Positions 24,976-33,411 of a DNA stretch of 64,000 nt are shown one piece after another. A program made the translations under genes and the position numbers. The DNA comes from DASWJZ01 sp963720705. GTDB lineage: Bacteria; Pseudomonadota; Alphaproteobacteria; Rhizobiales; Afifellaceae. Under the pieces are notes generated by a model. The model ran no database searches. It was not told where the DNA came from and saw only the letters and a program-made list of their open reading frames with translations. The DNA lies in contig CAVRGJ010000002.1 in the NCBI GenBank assembly GCA_963720705.1, forward strand, positions 434,001 through 498,000, in the 5' to 3' direction. Position 1 is the first letter of the stretch. Each line of letters begins with the position of its first letter.

Positions 24976-26097
24976 ATGACCCACAAACTCCTGCTTCTTC
25001 CCGGCGACGGAATCGGCCCGGAGGTCATGGCCGAGGTGAAGGCCGTGATCCAATTCATGAACGAGGTCGGGCTCGGTTCGTTCGAGACGGAGGAGGATCT
25101 TGTCGGCGGCGCGGCCTATGACGCGCACAGGCAAGCGATCACAGACGCGGCGATGGCGAAGGCGCTTGCAGCCGACGCCGTTCTCTTCGGCGCCGTCGGC
25201 GGGCCGAAATGGGACGAGGTGCCCTACGAGCATCGGCCCGAGGCGGCGCTGCTTCGGCTCAGGAAAGAACTCGGCGTCTTCGCCAACCTCCGCCCCGCCA
25301 TCTGCTATCCGGCGCTTGCCGACGCGTCGTCGCTAAAGCGCGAGCTGGTCGAGGGGCTCGACATCCTGATCCTGCGCGAGTTGACCGGCGGCGTCTATTT
25401 CGGCGAGCCGAAGGAAATCCGCGACCTCGGCAACGGCCAGAAGCGCGCGATCGACACGCAGGTCTACGACACCTTCGAGATAGAGCGGATTTCCCGCGTC
25501 GCTTTCGATCTGGCGAAGACCAGGCGCAACAAGGTCACCTCGATGGAGAAGCGGAACGTCATGAAGTCGGGCGTTCTTTGGCACGAGGTGGTGAGCGAGG
25601 TGCACGACCGCGAATACCCGGAGGTGGAGCTCGACCACATGCTCGCCGACGCCGGCGGCATGCAGCTCGTGCGCGCGCCGAAGCAGTTCGACGTCATCGT
25701 CACGGACAATCTCTTCGGCGACATGCTGTCGGACGTGGCGGCGATGCTGACCGGCTCGCTCGGCATGCTGCCATCGGCCTCGCTCGGCGCGCCCGATCCG
25801 GTCAGCAAGAAGCGCAAAGCCTTCTACGAGCCGGTGCATGGCTCCGCCCCCGACATCGCGGGCAAGGGCATGGCGAACCCGATCGCCATGATCGCCTCCT
25901 TCGCGATGTGCCTTCGCTATTCCTTCGGCATGGCGCGCGAGGCGGACCTGCTGGAGCAGGCGATCGCCGATACGCTGGCGCAAGGGCTCCGCACGCGCGA
26001 CATCCTTTCCGCCGGCATGCGGGCGGTCGGAACGGCGGAGATGGGAAGCGGAATCATCGGCAATTTCCGCGGGCTTCTGGGGGTCAGCGGCAATTGA
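24976..26097 (+). CDS. leuB: 3-isopropylmalate dehydrogenase
   Basis: A 373-residue NAD-dependent decarboxylating dehydrogenase of leucine synthesis. MTHKLLLLPGDGIGPEVMAE is the standard N-terminus. Substrate and metal residues are in RELTGGVYFGEPKEIR, RVAFDLAKTRRNKVTSMEKR and VTDNLFGDMLSDVAAMLTGS. GSAPDIAGKGMANPIAMI is the NAD-binding end. The start at 24976 gives the family length; the frame is open upstream without homology. leuC is about 13 kb away on the other strand and leuD is not in this window. Confidence 0.97.
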   Translation: MTHKLLLLPGDGIGPEVMAEVKAVIQFMNEVGLGSFETEEDLVGGAAYDAHRQAITDAAMAKALAADAVLFGAVGGPKWDEVPYEHRPEAALLRLRKELGVFANLRPAICYPALADASSLKRELVEGLDILILRELTGGVYFGEPKEIRDLGNGQKRAIDTQVYDTFEIERISRVAFDLAKTRRNKVTSMEKRNVMKSGVLWHEVVSEVHDREYPEVELDHMLADAGGMQLVRAPKQFDVIVTDNLFGDMLSDVAAMLTGSLGMLPSASLGAPDPVSKKRKAFYEPVHGSAPDIAGKGMANPIAMIASFAMCLRYSFGMAREADLLEQAIADTLAQGLRTRDILSAGMRAVGTAEMGSGIIGNFRGLLGVSGN

Positions 26098-26253
26098 CGC
26101 TGGACTTTCCCCGCCGGTAATATCAAGGAAACCCTTCTTTCGCCGATCTCGCGGGGCCGCGAGGTCAGGGCGACCTGCTGAACGAAACGTTTACGGATGC
26201 GCTGTTTGTTCGGGACCGTCCACTAGGCGACAAGGCCAGGGGAGAATTTTCCG

Positions 26254-26587
26254 ATGAGAATGAAGCCGGTTTTCCTTGCATTTGCTATCGCCTCCGCGTC
26301 GCTAGCGACGACGGGCGCTGCGTGTGCCGCCGGAATCTCGCGTGAACGGAGTCTGCGCCTTCCTTCCGGGTTCCGATTACGACTCCGACAGCCGGCACTA
26401 CGACAATTGGGGTATCAGCAAAAGGGAGGCGGTCAGGATCGCGCAGGACAACGGCGTTCGCTACGTCGATGAGGTGGTAAAACACTCCCACACATACGAG
26501 GTTTCGGGCGAGACGCGGCATCATAACGACATCACCGTCACGATCGATCGCGGCAACGGCGACGTGATCGACGTCGAGCGCGACTGA
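26254..26587 (+). pseudogene. Small secreted PepSY-like protein, frameshifted after the signal peptide
   Basis: The signal peptide (MRMKPVFLAFAIASASLATT then GAACAA) is in one frame, and the mature domain (SRVNGVCAFLPGSDYDSDSR, HYDNWGISKREAVRIAQDNG and DITVTIDRGNGDVIDVERD) is in the next. Removing one C at 26330-26331 joins them into a 110-residue periplasmic protein. The end of the domain (an ITVTID strand followed by NGDVIDV) looks PepSY-like. GGGGAG lies about 11 nt before the ATG. It is either a sequencing error or a recent frameshift; the mature coding part is otherwise intact. Confidence 0.6.
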
Positions 26588-26873
26588 GGCGGACTGTTTC
26601 CCGTCGCGACGGTTCGTGTTGCGTCAGCTTTGCGCAGGAGGGAGCGCGCGGCGCAAGAAGACGACGACGTTGAGGTGCCGGATGAACGCCCTTGATCGGA
26701 GGCCGGTGATTTTGGCTGCGGCCGGAACGGCCGCGTCTTTTCGCATGCCTACCGAAACTGCGAAAACGACCCGCTAACTCCACCCTCCGTCCCAACTCTC
26801 CCCGGGAACAGAAGGGGAGAACCATACCTCGGCAGGCGCCGGGGAGAGCGGGAGAGACAAGAGGAGAATTGCG

Positions 26874-27905
26874 ATGGGTTTGAAGATCGCGGTTGTTGGG
26901 GCGACGGGGAATGTCGGTCGAGAGATGCTGGAGGTGCTCAACGAGCGCGCCTTCCCGGCCGACGAGGTGGTCGCCATTGCCTCCAGAAGGAGCCAGGGGA
27001 CGGAAGTCTCCTTCGGCGACAAGACGCTGAAGGTGCAGGCCCTGGAGAACTACGACTTCAAGAACACCGACATCTGCCTGATGTCGGCGGGAGGTTCGGT
27101 CTCCAAGGAATGGTCGCCGAAGATCGGGCGCGAGGGCGCGATCGTCATCGATAACTCCTCCGCCTGGCGTTACGACCAGGATGTGCCCTTGATCGTGCCG
27201 GAGGTGAACGCCGACGCGGTGGAGGGCTTTGCCAAGAAGAACATCATCGCCAACCCGAACTGCTCGACGGCGCAGCTTGTCGTGGCGCTGAAGCCGCTGC
27301 ACGATCACGCGAAGATCAAGCGGGTGGTGGTGGCGACCTACCAGTCGGTATCGGGCGCCGGGAAGGAGGGCATGGACGAGCTCTTCAATCAGACGCGCAC
27401 GGTCTTCACCACGGGCGAGATCGAGCCGAAGAAGTTTTCGAAGCGCATCGCCTTCAACGTCATTCCGCATATCGACGTCTTCATGGAGGACGGGTCGACG
27501 AAGGAAGAGTGGAAGATGGTGGCGGAGACGAAGAAGATCCTCGACCCGAAGATCAAGCTGACCGCGACCTGCGTGCGCGTGCCGGTGTTCATCGGGCATT
27601 CGGAGGCGGTAAACGTGGAGTTCGAGAACCCGATCACGGCGGAGGAGGCGCGCGACATCCTGCGCGAAGCGCCGGGGTGCCTGGTCGTCGATAACCCTGC
27701 TGAGAACGCCTACATCACACCTTATGAGTGCGCCGGCGAGGACGCGACCTATATCAGCCGCATCCGCGAGGATCAGACGATCGACAACGGGCTCTCGATG
27801 TGGATCGTCTCCGACAATCTGCGCAAGGGCGCGGCCTTGAACGCCGTGCAGATTGCCGAGCTGCTCATGAACCGCGGCCTCATCGGCAAGAAGAAAGCGG
27901 CGTAG
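26874..27905 (+). CDS. asd: Aspartate-semialdehyde dehydrogenase
   Basis: This 343-residue enzyme reduces aspartyl phosphate in the lysine/threonine/methionine branch. The Rossmann motif is VVGATGNVGREMLEVL (about 6-21), the catalytic cysteine lies in ANPNCSTAQLVVALKPLH (about 130) and the active-site His in the VFIGHSEAVNVEF segment. AGGAG lies 7 nt before the ATG. The preceding 286 bp hold no supportable gene. The leuB-asd order is typical of Rhizobiales. Confidence 0.97.
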   Translation: MGLKIAVVGATGNVGREMLEVLNERAFPADEVVAIASRRSQGTEVSFGDKTLKVQALENYDFKNTDICLMSAGGSVSKEWSPKIGREGAIVIDNSSAWRYDQDVPLIVPEVNADAVEGFAKKNIIANPNCSTAQLVVALKPLHDHAKIKRVVVATYQSVSGAGKEGMDELFNQTRTVFTTGEIEPKKFSKRIAFNVIPHIDVFMEDGSTKEEWKMVAETKKILDPKIKLTATCVRVPVFIGHSEAVNVEFENPITAEEARDILREAPGCLVVDNPAENAYITPYECAGEDATYISRIREDQTIDNGLSMWIVSDNLRKGAALNAVQIAELLMNRGLIGKKKAA

Positions 27906-27916
27906 CCGACGCTGAA

Positions 27917-28516
27917 GTGGGGCCGAAACGGCCGCGCCTTCTGGTCACCGGTTTCGGCCCGTTTCCCGGCGCGCCGGACAACCCGACCGAGCGGTTGGTC
28001 AAGGCGCTCGCTGAAGCACCCGCGGAGGCGTTCGGCGCGGGCGCGTTCCATGCGGCCGTGCTTCGCACCGAATATCGCTGGTCGTGGGAGGAGCTTCAGC
28101 GGCTCAGCGCAGACTTTGCGCCTGACATTGTCGTGCATTTCGGCCTGAGCGATGGGATCGAGGCGATTCATCTCGAGCGGGTCGGGCGGAACGTCGTCGA
28201 TACGGCGAAGCCGGACGCCAGCGGCCACGCTCCCTCTTCCGCGCTCCTTGTCGACGATGGTCCGGAGACGCTGGCTTCGACATTTCCGGCGGACGCGATC
28301 CTGCGCGCGCTTCAGGTCGCGGGTATTCCCGCCGCGCTCTCCGACGACGCCGGCGACTATGTCTGCAACGCGACGCTCTACCGTTCGCTTCACGCCGCAC
28401 CGCCGACGCGCCGCGTCGGCTTCGTGCACGTGCCGCCGGAGGGAAGGGGTGAGTTCACGCGCGAGCGCCTTGCGGCTGCCGCCAAGGTTCTTCTGTGCGC
28501 GGCGGTAGCAGTGTGA
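27917..28516 (+). CDS. Pyroglutamyl-peptidase I family cysteine peptidase (C15)
   Basis: A 199-residue protein resembling peptidase C15, which removes N-terminal pyroglutamate. The fold landmarks are LLVTGFGPFPGAPDNPTERL at the N-terminus and a full catalytic triad: Glu in DGIEAIHLERVGRNVVD, Cys in DAGDYVCNATLYRSL and His in GFVHVPPEG. The start is a GTG at 27917, 11 bp after the asd stop, with no strong ribosome site, so coupling to asd is likely. Overall divergence is high, so specificity for pyroglutamate is not certain. Confidence 0.82.
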   Translation: MGPKRPRLLVTGFGPFPGAPDNPTERLVKALAEAPAEAFGAGAFHAAVLRTEYRWSWEELQRLSADFAPDIVVHFGLSDGIEAIHLERVGRNVVDTAKPDASGHAPSSALLVDDGPETLASTFPADAILRALQVAGIPAALSDDAGDYVCNATLYRSLHAAPPTRRVGFVHVPPEGRGEFTRERLAAAAKVLLCAAVAV

Positions 28517-28534
28517 CGCCCGCCGATCGTTGCC

Positions 28535-29896
28535 TCAGAGCGCGGCGAGCACGAAATCGCCGACGAGCTTCAGGTTCAGAATCACGATCACCGCGGCGAT
28601 GAGGACGGCGATCGTTGTCAGCCAGCGCGGCGAGACGAAGACGCCCATCTTGGCGCGGCTGGCGGTGAACATGACGAGCGGCACGACGGCGAAGGAAAGC
28701 TGCAGGCTGAGTACCACCTGAGAGAAGATCAGGAGCTTTGCCGCGCCGTTCTCGCCGGCGAATATGGTGACGCCGGCTGCCGGGATGATGGCTATGCTGC
28801 GGGTGATGAGGCGGCGGAGCCAAGGCGGAAGACGTATGCGCAGAAAGCCTTCCATGACGGCCTGGCCCGCCATCGTCGCAGTCACCGTGGAGGAGAGCCC
28901 GCAACAGAGCAGCGCGATGGCGAAGAGGGTGGGGGCGAACGCCGCGCCGAGGAGCGGCGCCAGCAGCGAATGCGCCTGGCCGAGATCCTCCACCGCGGAT
29001 TGGCCGTGCGCGTGAAAGCTTGCGGCGGCAAGGATCAGGATCGAAGCGTTGATCAACAGCGCGAAGAGAAGGGCGATGGTGGAATCGAGTGTGGCGAAGC
29101 GGATCGCCTCGCGCTTCTCGGGCACCGTCGTGCCGTAAGCCCGCGTCTGCACGATGGCCGTGTGGAGATAGAGGTTGTGCGGCATCACCGTCGCGCCGAG
29201 GATGCCGAGCGCGAGATAGAGCATGTCCGGGTTGGTGACGATCTCGGCTCGCGGAACAAACCCGCCGATGACGCCTGAGATTTCCGGTCGGGCCAAGACG
29301 AGCTGCGCCACGAAACAGATGGCGATGATCGCAAGCAGCGTGATGATGAAGGCCTCGATCCAGCGGAACCCCTTGTTCTGCAGGTAGAGCACGAGGAACA
29401 CGTCGAGCGCCGTGATGATGACGCCGTATTCAAGCGGAACGCCGAGCAGCAGGTTGAGACCGATCGCAGTCCCGATCACCTCGGCGAGGTCGGTCGCGAC
29501 GATGGCAAGCTCTGCCAGCACCCAGAGGCCGAAGGAGACCGGCCGCGGGTAGGAATCCCGACAGGCCTGGGCGAGGTCGCGGTCGGTGGCGACTGCAAGC
29601 CGCGCGCAAAGCGCCTGCAGGATGATCGCCATCAAGCTCGAAACGAGCGTGGCGAAGAGCAGCGTGTAGCCGAAGCGCGAGCCGCCGGCGAGTGAGGTCG
29701 CCCAGTTGCCGGGGTCCATGTAGCCGGTGGCGACGAGATAGCCCGGACCGAGAAAGACCAGTGCCCTCTGCCACACAGGGGCATCGGCGCGTACCGCGAT
29801 CGAGCCGTGCACCTCGGAGAGTGCGGGTGTGCCGCGTTCCGTGCGCCAGCCGCGAAGCGGGCCCGAGGGTGAGGCGCTTGGAGGATCGCCGCGCAT
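28535..29896 (-). CDS. mntH: Nramp family divalent metal cation transporter (Mn/Fe)
   Basis: A 453-residue proton-coupled metal importer with 11-12 membrane helices. The metal-binding signatures are present: DPGN in ATGYMDPGNWATSLAGG (TM1) and MPHN in ATVMPHNLYLHTAIVQTR (TM6). About 40 N-terminal residues are hydrophilic. The Fur/Mur-type inverted repeat at 29913-29933, 17 bp before the ATG, implies repression by Mn or Fe through a Fur-family regulator. Monocistronic, convergent with the peptidase gene. Confidence 0.93.
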   Translation of the reverse strand: MRGDPPSASPSGPLRGWRTERGTPALSEVHGSIAVRADAPVWQRALVFLGPGYLVATGYMDPGNWATSLAGGSRFGYTLLFATLVSSLMAIILQALCARLAVATDRDLAQACRDSYPRPVSFGLWVLAELAIVATDLAEVIGTAIGLNLLLGVPLEYGVIITALDVFLVLYLQNKGFRWIEAFIITLLAIIAICFVAQLVLARPEISGVIGGFVPRAEIVTNPDMLYLALGILGATVMPHNLYLHTAIVQTRAYGTTVPEKREAIRFATLDSTIALLFALLINASILILAAASFHAHGQSAVEDLGQAHSLLAPLLGAAFAPTLFAIALLCCGLSSTVTATMAGQAVMEGFLRIRLPPWLRRLITRSIAIIPAAGVTIFAGENGAAKLLIFSQVVLSLQLSFAVVPLVMFTASRAKMGVFVSPRWLTTIAVLIAAVIVILNLKLVGDFVLAAL

Positions 29897-29912
29897 TAGG
29901 GCTTTCTATAAA

Positions 29913-29933
29913 TGCAAATGATAATAATTCGCA
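29913..29933. promoter_or_regulatory. Fur/Mur-type operator upstream of mntH
   Basis: TGCAAAT-GATAATA-ATTCGCA is an inverted repeat with one mismatch between its 7-nt arms, in an AT-rich patch just before mntH. It also matches much of the Fur consensus core (ATGATAAT.ATT). In Rhizobiales mntH is controlled by the manganese-sensing Fur homologue Mur through sites of this kind. Confidence 0.6.
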
Positions 29934-29987
29934 ATCGCATTTAGGGGAAGTGGGTCGGCGTGTCAACCGGTTGCGCGGGTAGCCGGC

Positions 29988-30600
29988 TTAAGCGCGGCGA
30001 ATCTCGATCAGCTTGATCAGATCGTCGTAGGCGAAGCGAGCGCTCACGATCTCAAGCCCCGCCTCGCGGGCATGCGCTTCCGTCTGCCGGTCGAAGCCGG
30101 CGCCGTAGGCCCAAGACATCCACGGCTCCCAGAGCCGTGCGCTGATCCTGCGGAATGTGCCCCGCGGGCGCACGTATTCGAGCAGGCGGATCGGGCCGCC
30201 CGGCTTTACCACGCGGGCAAGCTCGCGAAGCGCCGGTTCCTGATCCGCATTCGGGGAGGACGCAGAAGAGAAAGGTCGCGACCGCCGCATCGAAAGTGCG
30301 ATCGGGGAAGTCGAGGCGAAGCACGTCCATGAGCCGCAGGTCGACGCGGGCGCCGAGCTCGTCGCGCCGCCGCTTGGCGCGCTCAAGCATCGACGGGCTC
30401 TGGTCGATGCCGACCATTTCGGCGCCGGGCGGATAAAAGGCGATGTTCCGCCCCGTGCCAATTCCGGCGTCGAGCAGGCGGCCGGAGAGTTTGGCGAAGA
30501 GGCGCGGGCGGATGAAGCGGTAGCGCCCCTGCTCGAACGGATAGTCGAGCAGATCGTAGAAGCGGGCGATCCGCTGGTAGCGCTGAAAGAGCGTGGTCAT
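29988..30600 (-). pseudogene. Class I SAM-dependent methyltransferase, frameshifted, continuous with pyridoxal kinase
   Basis: From ATG 30600 the sequence reads MTTLFQRYQRIARFYDLLDY, with a clear SAM motif LLDAGIGTGRNIAFYP and VGIDQSPSMLERAKRR, then DAAVATFLFCVLP. At a run of four C (plus strand GGGG 30253-30256) the frame changes. The remainder, NADQEPALRELARVVKPGG, LLEYVRPRG and ARFAYDDLIKLIEIRRA, is in the next frame. Removing one C gives a 203-residue UbiE/phospholipid-methyltransferase-like enzyme. The substrate is unknown. In the present sequence the frame from the kinase gene runs through without a stop. Confidence 0.72.
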
Positions 30601-31476
30601 CGCGGCAATCCCGGTCCGAGCCTCCGCGCCACGATTGAGGCGTGTGGCGCGACGATCGAAATCCTGATGCGCTGCGAGCATCAATTCCTCGGCGCCGGCC
30701 TTTGCAGTTGCGGCGACGATCTCAAACACGCTCGCAAGCGCCGTCTCCGCCGCCCGCGGCAGGCTTTGCCCCGCAAGCCGGCGCGCGAGGAGAAGCGCGG
30801 CGAGGAGGTCGCCCGTGCCCTTCGCCGGTGTCTTGAGCAGCGGGTGCTCGAAAAGGATGGCGTCGCGCTCGCTGACAAAGAGGTTGCCGATGTGCCCGCG
30901 CATCATTGCCGGCACCGAGGTGACAAGCATTGCAGCCGGCGGAAGCGCGCGAGCGGGAGCAACGAAATCAAGCGCGGACTTCTCCGCGACGCCCGTCACT
31001 TGGGCGAGCCAGGCGCATTCGAACGCGTTCGGCGTGGCAATGTCGGCGAGCGGCAGGAGCTCTTCGCCCATTGCTTCGGCGAGATCTTCGGCGACGTAGA
31101 GCCCGCCGCCGTCAGGACCGTAATCACCGATGACCGGGTCGCAGAGGTAGAGCGCGTCGGGGCGCGCCGCCTTGACGGCCTCGACCAGCGCGGCGACGGC
31201 GTGCACTTCCTCCGCCGAGGCGAGATAACCGGAAACGATGCCGACGACCTCGGCCGCGTGCCGGCCTCGGATCAGAGCCTGCAACAGCGACTTGAATCGG
31301 TCCCCGTCCGGGACGATGCGCTCGACGGCGCCGTGGCCGGGATGATGCGCAAGCACGATCGTCGGCACGGCCCAGGTCTCGAAGCCGAGCCGCTCCAGCG
31401 CGAAAACCATGGCGCGGTTGCCGACGCTGCCGCGCGCGACGTGGCTCGCAATCGAAATGACGACGCCGTCCGGCAT
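30052..31476 (-). CDS. pdxY: Pyridoxal kinase (PdxY-like), reading through into a methyltransferase
   Basis: Residues 1-292 are a ribokinase-fold pyridoxal kinase that phosphorylates B6 vitamers: MPDGVVISIASHVARGSVGN, LGFETWAVPTIVLAHHPGHG, YLCDPVIGDYGPDGGG, and the anion hole TPAKGTGDLLAALLLARRL near residue 220. The kinase is full length, yet no stop follows. The frame continues into MTTLFQRYQRIARFYD, the methyltransferase, until that gene's frameshift ends it. GGGA lies 8 nt before the internal ATG at 30600, so separate initiation is possible. It starts 3 bp after the stop of the upstream oxidoreductase. Kinase identity is firm; whether the fusion is real is not. Confidence 0.85.
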   Translation of the reverse strand: MPDGVVISIASHVARGSVGNRAMVFALERLGFETWAVPTIVLAHHPGHGAVERIVPDGDRFKSLLQALIRGRHAAEVVGIVSGYLASAEEVHAVAALVEAVKAARPDALYLCDPVIGDYGPDGGGLYVAEDLAEAMGEELLPLADIATPNAFECAWLAQVTGVAEKSALDFVAPARALPPAAMLVTSVPAMMRGHIGNLFVSERDAILFEHPLLKTPAKGTGDLLAALLLARRLAGQSLPRAAETALASVFEIVAATAKAGAEELMLAAHQDFDRRATRLNRGAEARTGIAAMTTLFQRYQRIARFYDLLDYPFEQGRYRFIRPRLFAKLSGRLLDAGIGTGRNIAFYPPGAEMVGIDQSPSMLERAKRRRDELGARVDLRLMDVLRLDFPDRTFDAAVATFLFCVLPECGSGTGASRACPRGKAGRPDPPARIRAPAGHIPQDQRTALGAVDVLGLRRRLRPADGSACPRGGA

Positions 31477-31479
31477 TGA

Positions 31480-32661
31480 TCAGATCACGTTCCGCTCGAT
31501 AAGCGGCCGATTTGCCGCGATCCGCTCATAGCCGAAGACGGAGAGATCAAGCGAGCGATAGCGGCCAAAGGCGATCAATTCGGCGAGGGCGCGGCCGACG
31601 CCCGGCGCGTGCTGCAGACCGTGGCCGGAGAAGCCGTTGGCGTAGAGGAAATTAGAGAGCTCCGGATCGGGGCCGATCACGGCGTTCTGGTCGAGAGCGT
31701 TGTAGTCGTAGTGGCCGGCCCACGCGCCGGTCACCTTGAGCCTTTCAAAAGCGGGGACGCGCTCCGCGAGGAGAGGCCAGAGGATATTTTCGAAGATCTC
31801 GTGGTCGGGCGCGAAATCCGCTGCGCCGGCGACGGCGTCTTCGGCCGCCGCCGGCGAATAGCCGGCGATGAAGCCGGCGCCTTCCGGCCGCGCCCAGAAT
31901 CCGGACGGGTCGGCAACGAGCGGCATGTCGTGCGGTGCGTCGGGCGCGTCGAGCACGAAGACGCTGCGCTTCCTGGGCTCGACCGGAAGCGGCCGGCCGG
32001 CGAGCGCCGCGACTTTTCCGGCCGACGGGCCGGTGGCATTGACGAGCACGCCGCAGCGGATGCGGGTTCCATCGCCAAGCGTTACCGCGGCGACCTTGCG
32101 AGCCGCCAACTCGACCGCGACAACCTCGCCGGTGACGAGCGTTGCGCCGGCATCGCGCGCGGCGGCGCGAAGCGTGCGAAGCAGCGTGTGCGCATCGAAC
32201 CAGCCTTCACCCGAAACGCCGAGCGCGCCCGCCGCGATCCCGTCGAGAGCGAGCCAAGGAAAGCGCGCGGCGAGCGCGTCGGCATTGAGAAGCGCGACCG
32301 GTGCGCCTTCAGCGATCTGGATGCGATGGTTCTCTTCCAACGTTGCCCGGCCCTCGGCGCGGGCGAGGATCAAATAGCCGCCTTCGCGCAGTGCCGGATC
32401 GGCATGCGCCCCAAAGCGCGCCGGCATGTCGCGCAGGAAGTCGAGGCCGAAGCGGGAGAGGCGGATGTTCTCAGGCGTTGAGAATTGCTGGCGGATCGAG
32501 GCGGCGGAGAGCGTGGTCGCGGCGGTCGCAAACGTCGGATCGCGCTCGACCAAGGCAACGGAGCCGGAGAACCCCTCGACCGCCTTCAGGAAATAGGCGA
32601 TCGCGGAGCCGATCACCGCTCCGCCCGCAATGACGACGTCGAAGGAAAATTCTTCGCTCAT
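31480..32661 (-). CDS. FAD-dependent D-amino-acid oxidase / FOXRED1-like oxidoreductase
   Basis: This 393-residue DAO-superfamily flavoprotein has the dinucleotide motif VVIAGGAVIGSAIAYFLK (about 9-26), followed by VALVERDPTF. The substrate domain includes AASIRQQFSTPENIRLSR, and the C-terminal FAD contact is NFLYANGFSGHGLQHAPGVG. It resembles FOXRED1 and sarcosine/dimethylglycine oxidase-like enzymes that act on secondary amines; the substrate is unknown. It is the upstream gene of pdxY, with 3 bp between stop and start, so the two share a transcript. Confidence 0.88.
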   Translation of the reverse strand: MSEEFSFDVVIAGGAVIGSAIAYFLKAVEGFSGSVALVERDPTFATAATTLSAASIRQQFSTPENIRLSRFGLDFLRDMPARFGAHADPALREGGYLILARAEGRATLEENHRIQIAEGAPVALLNADALAARFPWLALDGIAAGALGVSGEGWFDAHTLLRTLRAAARDAGATLVTGEVVAVELAARKVAAVTLGDGTRIRCGVLVNATGPSAGKVAALAGRPLPVEPRKRSVFVLDAPDAPHDMPLVADPSGFWARPEGAGFIAGYSPAAAEDAVAGAADFAPDHEIFENILWPLLAERVPAFERLKVTGAWAGHYDYNALDQNAVIGPDPELSNFLYANGFSGHGLQHAPGVGRALAELIAFGRYRSLDLSVFGYERIAANRPLIERNVI

Positions 32662-32698
32662 CGGCCCCGATCGACCAAGGCTCCGTGGCCGGCGAAGC

Positions 32699-33397
32699 TC
32701 AAATCAGTCCCAGGCCCTTGAAGCTCGTGTGCCCTTCGCGACCGATGACAAGATGGTCGTGCACCATAATGCCGAGCGGCTTGCCGACGTCGATGATGGT
32801 CTTCGTCATCTCGATGTCCGCGCGCGACGGCGTGGGGTCGCCGGAGGGGTGGTTGTGGACGAGGATGATCGCGGTCGCTGAAAGCTCAAGCGCGCGGCGG
32901 ATCACCTCGCGCGGATAGACCGGCGTGTGGTCGACCGTGCCGGTCTGCTGCACCTCATCGGCGAGGAGCTGGTTCTTCTTGTCGAGGAAGAGGATGCGGA
33001 ACTGTTCGCGCTCCTCGAACGCCATGGCGGTGCGGCAATAGTCGAGAAGCGCCTGCCAGGAAGCGAGAACGGGACGCTTCCTGACCGCTTCGCCGGCGGT
33101 GCGCTCGGCGAAGGCGCGGATCAGCTTCAACTCGTCGACGACACGGTCGCCGACCCCGCCGATCTCCTTCAGCCGCTCGCGCGGCGCGGCGAGCACTTCG
33201 CTCAGCGTTCCGAAGCGCTTAAGGAGCGCCTTGGCGAGCGGCTTGGTGTCGCCGCGCTGGATGGCGCGAAAGAGCGCCATCTCGAGAAGCTCGTAGTCGG
33301 CGAGCGCCGCGGCGCCTTTGTCGCGGAAGCGCGTACGAAGCCGATCGCGGTGGCCATGGAAATGGGGGAGCCCGCCTGCGTCCTCGAACTCCGCCAT
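32699..33397 (-). CDS. radC: RadC/JAB1-MPN+ family protein
   Basis: A 232-residue protein with an N-terminal helix-hairpin-helix (KEIGGVGDRVVDELKLIRAF) and a C-terminal JAMM-type metalloprotease-like domain. The metal motif ILVHNHPSGDPTPSRAD (about 178-194) and the upstream QQTGTVDHTPVYPREVIRRA are intact. Despite the name, a DNA-repair role is not established for the family. The ATG at 33397 lies 14 bp after the map stop, so the genes are likely co-transcribed. Confidence 0.93.
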   Translation of the reverse strand: MAEFEDAGGLPHFHGHRDRLRTRFRDKGAAALADYELLEMALFRAIQRGDTKPLAKALLKRFGTLSEVLAAPRERLKEIGGVGDRVVDELKLIRAFAERTAGEAVRKRPVLASWQALLDYCRTAMAFEEREQFRILFLDKKNQLLADEVQQTGTVDHTPVYPREVIRRALELSATAIILVHNHPSGDPTPSRADIEMTKTIIDVGKPLGIMVHDHLVIGREGHTSFKGLGLI

Positions 33398-33411
33398 GGA
33401 AGGGCCGACGT

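Noticed and set aside
10365..26097. A leuD gene between leuC and leuB
   Set aside because: No reading frame in this interval resembles the isopropylmalate dehydratase small subunit.
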